Made by a program: the position numbers and the translations under genes. A stretch of DNA of 6,898 nt from Firmicutes bacterium CAG:534 (GTDB taxonomy: Bacteria; Bacillota; Clostridia; Lachnospirales; Lachnospiraceae). The stretch covers positions 18,940 to 25,837 of the forward strand of contig FR894562.1 of assembly GCA_000436115.1 (NCBI GenBank), given 5' to 3'. Under the pieces are notes generated by a model. It searched no databases, was not told where the DNA came from, and was given only the letters and a program-made list of their open reading frames with translations. Below, piece by piece: positions 1 through 5,429 of the stretch; the first letter of the stretch is position 1; each line of letters opens with the position of its first letter.

Positions 1-1885
1 CTTCTTTATTTTTGATGGCCAGCTTTTCATTTTTCTTTCCGATTTCCCCGCGCAGCTTTTCACGGGTTTTTTCCAGGTCCTTTAAGGAAGCGCCGGGGCC
101 GGCCTTCTGATAGACACGGATAGTCTCGTCTGCAACGGACTTGGCTTCCTGCAGGATGTCCCTGGCTTCTTCATTGGCTTTCCGAAGGATCTGATCCCTG
201 GCATGGTCGATCTTTTCATTTTTAGCCTGCAGCCTTTCCTTCAGGGTCTTGATCTCTTCCTTGTAGGAAGCAATTTCAAGGCGCTCCTTTTCAATGGTAA
301 CACGGCTTTGCTCCAGATCGCTGAGGAGATCTTCAAAGTTTTGATCCTCTGTGGAGATCTGGGCTCTGGCGGCATCAATGATATAATCCGGAAGTCCAAG
401 CTTGCTGGAAATGGCAAAGGCATTGCTCTTTCCGGGAACGCCGATGAGAAGGCGGTAGGTGGGAGCAAGGGTTTCCACATTAAATTCGCAGCAGGCATTT
501 TCTACAAAGGAAGTAGACAGGGCATAGACCTTCAGCTCGCTGTAATGGGTGGTAGCCATGGTGCGGATCCCTCTGGTATGAAGATGATCCAAAATGGCGA
601 TGGCAAGTGCTGCTCCCTCTGTGGGATCCGTACCTGCTCCAAGCTCATCAAAAAGGCACAGGGAATTTTCGTCTGCTTTTTCCAAAATAGACACAATGGT
701 GGTCATATGGGAGGAAAAGGTACTAAGGCTCTGCTCGATACTCTGTTCATCCCCAATGTCAGCAAAAACTTCCGTAAAAATGGAAAGCTCTGAACGGTCA
801 AGGGCGGGAATATGAAGCCCGGCCTGGCCCATCAGCGTAAAGAGGCCGACCGTTTTTAAGGATACCGTCTTTCCACCGGTATTAGGGCCGGTGATCACCA
901 GAAGGTCAAAATCCTTTCCCAGATGAATATCAATGGGAACCACCTTTTTGGCAGGAAGAAGAGGATGGCGGCCCTTGCGGATATGGATAAAATGTTCTTC
1001 ATTAAAAAGAGGCATGGTGGCATTTTGTTCCATAGCCAGGGAAGCCTTGGCAAATATAAAGTCCAAAAGGGTCATGATCCTCTGGTTTTCAGACAGCTCG
1101 CTGACATGAAGGGCAGTCTGGCCGCTGAGGTCTGCAAGGACAGCTTCTATTTCTTCCTTTTCCTTCAGGGACAGCTCTTTTAGCTGATTATTCAGGTTGA
1201 CAATGGCAGCAGGTTCGATAAAGAAGGTAGAACCGGTAGAGGACTGGTCATGAACCATACCGGGAACCTGGCTTTTATATTCGGATTTTACGGGAATACA
1301 ATAGCGGTTATCACGCATGGTGATCACTGCATCCTGCAGGTAGCTGCGGTAAGTGCCGTTGACCATTCCGGTCAGTTGTGAATGGATCCGATCGCTGGTC
1401 AAAGCCATCTGCCGCCTTACATGCTTTAATCCCGGACTGGCATCATCCGCAATTTCCTCTTCGGAAAGAATGCAGCGGTTGATCTGCGCTGCAAGAGGCG
1501 AAAGAGGCTCCAGCCCATCAAAAAAAGCGGTAAGAGAGGTCTCGGGAGCATCTTCCCGGCTGCTCCTTCCGTAATTTTTAATACGGGCAACATTATCAAG
1601 CAGTCCTGCGATCTTTAACAGCTCGGAGGCAGACAGGGTGCTGCCGATCTCCAGGGATCGCAGGGAATGGGAAACATCCTTATTCCCGCCAAAGGAAGTG
1701 GAACCCTTGGAAAAAAGCATGGAAAGAGCATCACTTGTCTGCTTTTGGGCAAGAGTAATATCAGAAAGCGACGTCATGGGAACCAGCTCGCGGCAAAGAG
1801 CCTTTCCGGGTTCGGATCCGGCCTTTTCTGTAAGGGTCTCAATTATTTTATGAAATTCCAGTGTTTTAAGTACTTTTTTGTTCAT
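1..1885 (-). CDS. mutS2: MutS2 family ATPase/endonuclease, C-terminus off the window
   Basis: Reading the minus strand from ATG at 1885-1883 gives 628 codons with no stop, running off the left edge. The start is preceded by GGAG (1895-1892) with 6 nt spacing. Family hallmarks are in order: the conserved DNRYCIPVKSEYK block from about residue 192, then GMVHDQSSTGSTFFIEP, the Walker A GPNTGGKT at residues 333-340, and the Walker B/D-loop LCLFDELGAGTDP with D413-E414. A charged, Lys/Glu-rich coiled-coil region fills about residues 500-628. Family members are about 780-790 aa, so roughly 160 residues, including the C-terminal Smr nuclease domain, are outside the window. Unlike MutS1 it lacks the N-terminal mismatch-recognition domain. 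Known family roles are suppression of recombination and, in Bacillus subtilis, acting on collided ribosomes; which applies here cannot be read from sequence. It is transcribed divergently from the neighbouring operon. No frameshift is visible up to the edge. Confidence 0.97.
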   Translation of the reverse strand, partial: MNKKVLKTLEFHKIIETLTEKAGSEPGKALCRELVPMTSLSDITLAQKQTSDALSMLFSKGSTSFGGNKDVSHSLRSLEIGSTLSASELLKIAGLLDNVARIKNYGRSSREDAPETSLTAFFDGLEPLSPLAAQINRCILSEEEIADDASPGLKHVRRQMALTSDRIHSQLTGMVNGTYRSYLQDAVITMRDNRYCIPVKSEYKSQVPGMVHDQSSTGSTFFIEPAAIVNLNNQLKELSLKEKEEIEAVLADLSGQTALHVSELSENQRIMTLLDFIFAKASLAMEQNATMPLFNEEHFIHIRKGRHPLLPAKKVVPIDIHLGKDFDLLVITGPNTGGKTVSLKTVGLFTLMGQAGLHIPALDRSELSIFTEVFADIGDEQSIEQSLSTFSSHMTTIVSILEKADENSLCLFDELGAGTDPTEGAALAIAILDHLHTRGIRTMATTHYSELKVYALSTSFVENACCEFNVETLAPTYRLLIGVPGKSNAFAISSKLGLPDYIIDAARAQISTEDQNFEDLLSDLEQSRVTIEKERLEIASYKEEIKTLKERLQAKNEKIDHARDQILRKANEEARDILQEAKSVADETIRVYQKAGPGASLKDLEKTREKLRGEIGKKNEKLAIKNKE

Positions 1886-1898
1886 AGAAAACTCCGCT

Positions 1899-1915
1899 GC
1901 GCAGATGTGCTGCGC
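1899..1915 (-). other. Small GC-rich hairpin in the mutS2 leader
   Basis: GCGCAG and CTGCGC form a 6-bp stem with a 5-nt loop. In the mutS2 transcript it ends a few nucleotides before the GGAG ribosome binding site. It has no U-tract, so it is not a terminator. It might influence ribosome access, but the stem is short. Confidence 0.3.
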
Positions 1916-1942
1916 CCTAAAAAACAATTTTACATCATGCTC

Positions 1943-1972
1943 ATAATAACATATTTACAGCTGTAAGTACAA
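1943..1972 (-). promoter_or_regulatory. Predicted mutS2 promoter
   Basis: On the minus strand, TTGTAC (1972-1967) and TATTAT (1948-1943) are separated by 18 bp, and the -10 is preceded by TGT, giving an extended -10 (TGn). This would start RNA near 1936, about 50 nt before the mutS2 start codon. It is called by eye from consensus only. The -35 matches the consensus moderately. Confidence 0.55.
1955..1966. promoter_or_regulatory. Perfect 12-bp palindrome within the mutS2 promoter spacer
   Basis: TTACAGCTGTAA is perfectly self-complementary. Two further outer pairs (1953/1968 and 1952/1969) match beyond one mismatch. It lies between the -35 and -10 of the predicted mutS2 promoter, where a bound repressor would block transcription. 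It also fits TACAnnTGTA, the operator core known for CopY/BlaI-type repressors. No such regulator is encoded in the window, and 12-bp palindromes occur by chance at about this frequency in a few kilobases, so operator function is only a suggestion. Confidence 0.3.
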
Positions 1973-1991
1973 GAGCACTTCCCGTGTAAGG

Positions 1992-2020
1992 TTGCATTCG
2001 GATAAGGGTTTTGTTACAAT
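1992..2020 (+). promoter_or_regulatory. Promoter of the plus-strand operon
   Basis: TTGCAT (1992-1997) and TACAAT (2015-2020) are separated by the optimal 17 bp. The -10 is preceded by TGT, making an extended -10. Transcription would begin near 2027, giving a leader of about 35 nt before the ATG at 2062. This is the best housekeeping-type promoter in the window and no terminator is visible before 5299, so it probably drives the membrane protein, radical SAM and epimerase genes. Confidence 0.7.
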
Positions 2021-2050
2021 AAAAAGGCGCGGTGGAAAGCCCGTATTTAT

Positions 2051-2055
2051 GGAGG
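2051..2055 (+). promoter_or_regulatory. Ribosome binding site that fixes the start at 2062
   Basis: GGAGG lies 6 nt before ATG 2062. The frame is open upstream to a GTG at 2032, but that codon is only about 5 nt after the predicted transcription start and has no ribosome binding site, so the shorter protein is preferred. Confidence 0.8.
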
Positions 2056-2061
2056 AAATTT

Positions 2062-3453
2062 ATGTCTCATTTTTTGGAAAAGCATCGAAAAGGACTGTTC
2101 TTTTTCATCCTGGCAGCATCCTTTGTAACTATATTTGTCTATAACTGTCTGACTCCCTATATGTCTGATGATTATGCCTATCTGATCGAGGTGCAGAAGG
2201 CGAAGAGCCTTTGGGATCTTATCAGGCAGCAATACGGGGAATATCTGTCCAACAGCGGCAGGATCATCGGGCAGTTTAATGTCAGATTATCCTTGTGGGG
2301 AAGCAAGCAGATCTTTAATGTTGTTAACAGCGTCATGTTTGTGGCGCTGATCGGATTGATGTATCTTAACATCAGAAGAAAGAAAAAATATGATCTCTTT
2401 GTGCTGCTGCTCATCATTACTTTTTTGTGGAAATATACGGTAGATTTCGGACAGACTATTTTGTGGATCTGCGGAGCCTGTAATTATCTCTGGGGAAGCG
2501 TGATCATTCTGGGCTTTGTAACCTTTTACCGTCATATGCTGGATAACGCGTCACGGCGCAGATATGGAGCGGGAGCTGCCATCATAGCCTTTGTGTTTGG
2601 GGCAGCGGCAGGCTGGTGCAATGAGAACACCTCCGGAGGAGGGCTTTTGCTGATCCTGCTGTTTTCGCTTCTCTTTTTTATTCAGAAAAGAAAGGAAAAG
2701 GAGAGGACAGTCTATCCTTTTATGATCACAGGGGTTCTGGGGATGTGCATGGGGATCCTTGGCATGATCACTGCGCCGGGAGTAAGGAACCGCAGCCAGG
2801 TAATGTCGGAGGATGAATATACGGGAATTGTGGGGCTGCTTTCCCGCATTTATAAGATCACCATGAACATCCGGGAGTTATTTTTCACGGTGCTGGTGCT
2901 CTTTACGATCGTGCTGGTAATTTTGATCCTGCAAAAGAAACTGAAATCCTGCGGCAGGGAGTGTATTTTGTTTGGCTGTGCGTGGCTTGCAACCTGTTAT
3001 GCCCTTGCTCTTGCGCCAACTCCCGCCAACAGGGCCTTTTTCGGAGCAGGCGTTTTCCTGATGATCGCCTGTATTCAGGGGATCAGGGATGTGTCGGAGG
3101 AGGAGCTGGTAATCCGGACAGCCAAATACAGCCTGGTCAGCATACTGTGTCTGTGGCTGTGTTTTACTTACCTGGATAATCTGGTCAATCTGGCAAGGAT
3201 TTACCGGGAGGAAAATGAGAGGATTGATATGATCTATGCGGAAAAGGCAGATCCTGATGAGGATGGTGTGCTGGTAGTGCCAAAGCTTCGGGAGGCGTTT
3301 GCTAATCCATACAGCAATGCCCATCTCTCAGACCTGCAGGAGGACAAGGATTACTGGATCAATCATTTTTATGAAGCATATTACGACCTGGGAACCATCA
3401 TTGCGCTGCCCAGAGAGGAATGGGATGAGCAATATGGAGACAACAGCAGGTAG
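2062..3453 (+). CDS. Polytopic membrane protein, DUF6056-like (possible GT-C type)
   Basis: This encodes a 463-aa integral membrane protein of no assigned function. Hydrophobic segments, judged by eye, fall near residues 11-28, 84-104, 112-123, 133-156, 173-190, 195-213, 222-245, 277-297, 306-324, 332-348 and 362-381, giving about ten or eleven membrane passes. The soluble acidic C-terminal tail (about 385-463) is rich in Asp, Glu, Tyr and Trp. Recognisable motifs are SDDYAY (residues 35-40) just after the first membrane segment, SGRIIGQF (about 65-72), GACNYLWG (138-145) and GWCNENT. An acidic pair after helix 1 is typical of GT-C glycosyltransferases, and this pattern fits the DUF6056 family found near cell-surface polysaccharide genes. 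Transferase activity is inference; no donor or acceptor can be named. The 3' end overlaps the next gene by 29 bp, implying co-translation. Confidence 0.7.
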   Translation: MSHFLEKHRKGLFFFILAASFVTIFVYNCLTPYMSDDYAYLIEVQKAKSLWDLIRQQYGEYLSNSGRIIGQFNVRLSLWGSKQIFNVVNSVMFVALIGLMYLNIRRKKKYDLFVLLLIITFLWKYTVDFGQTILWICGACNYLWGSVIILGFVTFYRHMLDNASRRRYGAGAAIIAFVFGAAAGWCNENTSGGGLLLILLFSLLFFIQKRKEKERTVYPFMITGVLGMCMGILGMITAPGVRNRSQVMSEDEYTGIVGLLSRIYKITMNIRELFFTVLVLFTIVLVILILQKKLKSCGRECILFGCAWLATCYALALAPTPANRAFFGAGVFLMIACIQGIRDVSEEELVIRTAKYSLVSILCLWLCFTYLDNLVNLARIYREENERIDMIYAEKADPDEDGVLVVPKLREAFANPYSNAHLSDLQEDKDYWINHFYEAYYDLGTIIALPREEWDEQYGDNSR

Positions 3454-4372
3454 CCGGGGAGCAGAGCTTTGCAGCAGTCCCTGTAATCTCTGCCCCAGGA
3501 ATTGTCAGGCCCTTCGGGAAAAGGGGCAGACCGGATACTGCGGCGTGGGAGAACAGATAAGGGTTGCCAGGGCCGCACTGCATATGTGGGAAGAACCCTG
3601 TATTTCCGGAAAAAGCGGTTCCGGAGCAGTATTTTTCTGCGGCTGTAATCTCAGATGTATTTACTGTCAGAATTATGAAATAGCCGGGGGAATGAGGGGA
3701 ACTGTGATCTCGGAGCAGAGACTTGCGGAAATCTTTTTAGAGCTGCAGGAAAAAGGCGCTGCCAATATCAACCTGGTCACACCGGATCATTACCTCACAT
3801 CCATTATAAAAGCAGCAGCCCTGGCAAAGGAAAAAGGGCTTGGGATCCCGGTAGTTTATAACGGCAGCGGTTACGAAAAGCCGGAGGCGGTCAGGGCGCT
3901 TTCCGAAACGGTGGATATTTTTCTTACGGATTTTAAATATATGGACCGGGAGCTTGCTGAAAGATTTTCCAAAGCGCCGGATTACCCGGAGGTTGCAAAA
4001 GCGGCCCTTCGGGAGATGGTAAGGCTTTGCGGGGAACCTGTTTTTGACGGGCAGGGGATGATGCAAAGAGGGGTCATTGTCCGGCATCTGCTTTTGCCGG
4101 GACATAAGCGGAATGCAAAGGATGTGATCCGCTATGTGTACGAAACCTATCGGGACAGGGTTTATCTGAGCCTGATGAACCAATATACGCCTTTTGAAAG
4201 GCTGAAGACGCAGTGCGGGCATACAGAGCTTACAAGAAAGGTGACAAAGAGAGAGTACGAAGCCGTGGTAGGCTATGCACTGGAGCTGGGAGTGCAGAAT
4301 GCCTATATCCAGGAGGGGGATGTGGCAAAGGAAAGCTTTATCCCTTCCTTTGACGGGGAAGGGGTAGTGTAA
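3425..4372 (+). CDS. PflX-type radical SAM protein (COG1313-like)
   Basis: This encodes a 315-aa radical S-adenosylmethionine protein. ATG 3425 was chosen because GAGAGGAA lies just upstream (AGAGG, 6 nt spacing); ATG 3434 would give 312 aa, and the frame stays open further upstream without a better start. The SAM-cluster motif is C74-x3-C78-x2-C81 within GCNLRCIYCQN. An N-terminal cysteine set C16, C20, C23, C27 and C39 (CxxxCxxCPRxC...GYCG) is typical of the PflX/AmmeMemoRadiSam-like group and may bind a second metal site. Later motifs include LVTPDHYL and YNGSGYEKPE, then DIFLTDFKY, LLLPGH and MNQYTPF. Relatives are often annotated as pyruvate formate-lyase activating enzyme, but no glycyl radical partner is encoded here and the true substrate of this group is unknown. 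It is oxygen-sensitive in principle, which fits an anaerobe. It overlaps the membrane-protein gene upstream and is followed 27 bp later by the epimerase. Confidence 0.88.
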   Translation: MSNMETTAGSRGAELCSSPCNLCPRNCQALREKGQTGYCGVGEQIRVARAALHMWEEPCISGKSGSGAVFFCGCNLRCIYCQNYEIAGGMRGTVISEQRLAEIFLELQEKGAANINLVTPDHYLTSIIKAAALAKEKGLGIPVVYNGSGYEKPEAVRALSETVDIFLTDFKYMDRELAERFSKAPDYPEVAKAALREMVRLCGEPVFDGQGMMQRGVIVRHLLLPGHKRNAKDVIRYVYETYRDRVYLSLMNQYTPFERLKTQCGHTELTRKVTKREYEAVVGYALELGVQNAYIQEGDVAKESFIPSFDGEGVV

Positions 4373-4399
4373 CAAATATAAGAAAGCGAAGATTGAAAA

Positions 4400-5299
4400 A
4401 TGAAATACGGAATTTATTTTGCTTATTGGGAAAAGGAATGGAATGCAGATCAGAAGAGTTACATTTCCAAGGTAAAAAAGCTGGGCTTTGATATTCTGGA
4501 AATTTCCTGTGCCATGCTGAAAAACATCAGCAGGGAAGAACTTGTGGAAATGAGGGATATGGCCAGGGCGGAGGGCGTAACGCTGACGGCGGGATATGGC
4601 CCGGGGCCTTCGGAAAATCTGGCAAGCAGTGATGAGGCAGTGGTAAAGAACGCAGTTGCCTTTTACACGGATATTTTAAAGAAATTGGAGATCCTTGACA
4701 TCCATACCCTTGGGGGAGGAATTTACTCTTACTGGCCGGTAGATTATACGAAGCCTATCGACAAGGAAGGGGACTGGAAAAGAAGCGTGAAAAACGTCAG
4801 GACAGTTGGAAAAATAGCACAGGAATGCGGAGTGGATTACTGTCTGGAGGTGCTTAACCGTTTTGAAGGGTATTTGCTGAATACCTGCGCGGAGTGCAGG
4901 CAGTTTGTGGAGGAAGTAGATGTTCCGGCAGTAAAGATCATGCTGGACACCTTCCATATGAATATTGAGGAGGACAGCATGACAGAGGCCATCCTTCTTG
5001 CCGGGGACAGGCTGGGACATTTTCATGTAGGGGAAAATAACAGGAGGCTGCCGGGAAAGGGAAATCTTCCATGGTACCAGATCGGCAGTGCGCTCCGGGC
5101 CATTGGGTATGACAAAAACGTGGTGATGGAGCCCTTTGTGAAAAGTGGCGGCAAAGTAGGAAGCGATATTAAGATCTGGAGAGATTTAAGCATGGGGGCT
5201 GCCACGGAGCAGCTGGACCGTGACGCCGCAGCATCTGTGGCATTTTTAAGAAATGTTTTTTCCGGGCCCAATTCTGATTATAAAAGTGTTTTACGGTAA
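4400..5299 (+). CDS. Ketose 3-epimerase (D-allulose/D-tagatose 3-epimerase family)
   Basis: This encodes a 299-aa cytoplasmic TIM-barrel enzyme that interconverts ketohexoses at C3, such as D-fructose with D-allulose (psicose) or D-tagatose with D-sorbose. It follows the characterised clostridial D-allulose 3-epimerases almost end to end: MKYGIYFAYWEKEW at the start, LGFDILEI, GGGIYSYWPVDYTK, LEVLNRFE, MLDTFHMNIEED, VVMEPFVKSGG and VGSDIKIWRDLS. The metal and catalytic residues fall at family positions: E150, D183, H209 and E244, with E156 and R215 also present. The usual HTGECNR loop reads HVGENNR here (T210V, C213N), close to the active site, so substrate preference may differ. The C-terminus carries a tail of several extra residues. 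The ribosome binding site is weak (AAGCGAAG region); ATG 4400 is supported by the N-terminal homology. The neighbouring broken fucI suggests a sugar-isomerisation locus. The physiological substrate remains unknown. Confidence 0.92.
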   Translation: MKYGIYFAYWEKEWNADQKSYISKVKKLGFDILEISCAMLKNISREELVEMRDMARAEGVTLTAGYGPGPSENLASSDEAVVKNAVAFYTDILKKLEILDIHTLGGGIYSYWPVDYTKPIDKEGDWKRSVKNVRTVGKIAQECGVDYCLEVLNRFEGYLLNTCAECRQFVEEVDVPAVKIMLDTFHMNIEEDSMTEAILLAGDRLGHFHVGENNRRLPGKGNLPWYQIGSALRAIGYDKNVVMEPFVKSGGKVGSDIKIWRDLSMGAATEQLDRDAAASVAFLRNVFSGPNSDYKSVLR

Positions 5300-5329
5300 T
5301 TTAATTTAAAGGATGCGGAATGGAGGTAA

Positions 5330-5354
5330 GATTGAAAAATAAAATTTTTCAATC
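5330..5354. repeat. AT-rich perfect inverted repeat (hairpin 1)
   Basis: GATTGAAAAAT (5330-5340) is perfectly complementary to ATTTTTCAATC (5344-5354), leaving a 3-nt loop. There is no T-tract after the 3' arm (GCGAGA follows), so it is a poor intrinsic terminator for the epimerase gene. It is directly followed by a second, larger foldable region. Confidence 0.8.
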
Positions 5355-5421
5355 GCGAGATTTGTGTCTGCGCGCACTTGACACAAACTCGGCATGTGCC
5401 AAAAAGTGTGTGCAGAAATGA
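5332..5421 (+). CDS. Possible 29-codon leader ORF upstream of fucI
   Basis: TTG 5332 sits 5 nt after GGAGG (5322-5326), a better ribosome binding site than that of the epimerase. The frame runs 29 codons to TGA 5419-5421. That stop overlaps ATG 5418, which is in frame with fucI (ATGA overlap), so translation could couple into fucI. The peptide would be basic and contain four cysteines. Nothing marks it as a known leader peptide, and it may simply be a by-product of an insertion between the ancestral ribosome binding site and the gene. Confidence 0.25.
   Translation: MKNKIFQSRDLCLRALDTNSACAKKCVQK
5356..5416 (+). other. Structured region with two competing long helices upstream of fucI
   Basis: Helix A pairs CGAG plus TTTGTGTC (5356-5359 and 5361-5368, A5360 bulged) with GACACAAACTCG (5380-5391), making 12 bp around an 11-nt loop. 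Helix B pairs that loop and one flanking base, CTGCGCGCACTT (5368-5379), with AAGTGTGTGCAG (5404-5415): all 12 positions pair in RNA, two of them G-U, and T5367-A5416 adds a thirteenth. Within the helix B loop, GGCA/TGCC (5391-5394 and 5397-5400) can pair. A and B are either alternatives or part of a pseudoknot. Because the G-U pairs become C-A mismatches on the other strand, the structure favours plus-strand RNA, the same sense as fucI. I do not recognise a known RNA family. It could be a leader RNA or the body of a small inserted element. Confidence 0.6.
5378..5406 (+). promoter_or_regulatory. Weak promoter-like sequence before fucI
   Basis: A perfect -35 hexamer TTGACA (5378-5383) is followed after 17 bp by AAAAAG (5401-5406), which matches only three of six -10 positions. 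The TTGACA also lies inside the inverted repeats, so it may be coincidental. Confidence 0.2.
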
Positions 5422-5429
5422 GGGTAAAA

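Noticed and set aside
203..793. Plus-strand 196-codon ORF
   Set aside because: It lies wholly antisense to the well-supported MutS2 ATPase domain, has no convincing ribosome binding site and resembles no family.
3299..3424. Upstream extension of the radical SAM protein to ATG 3299
   Set aside because: It would overlap the membrane-protein gene by 155 bp with no ribosome binding site, and the residues do not resemble the family.
3737..4375. Minus-strand 212-codon ORF
   Set aside because: It is antisense to the radical SAM gene, whose motifs are unambiguous; the composition looks like a shadow frame.
5330..5354. Intrinsic terminator after the epimerase gene
   Set aside because: The stem is AT-rich and is followed by GCGAGA rather than a T-run.
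5394..5429. Longer fucI start at ATG 5394
   Set aside because: The extra residues are encoded by the inverted-repeat spacer, do not resemble FucI, and lack a ribosome binding site; ATG 5430 matches the family N-terminus.
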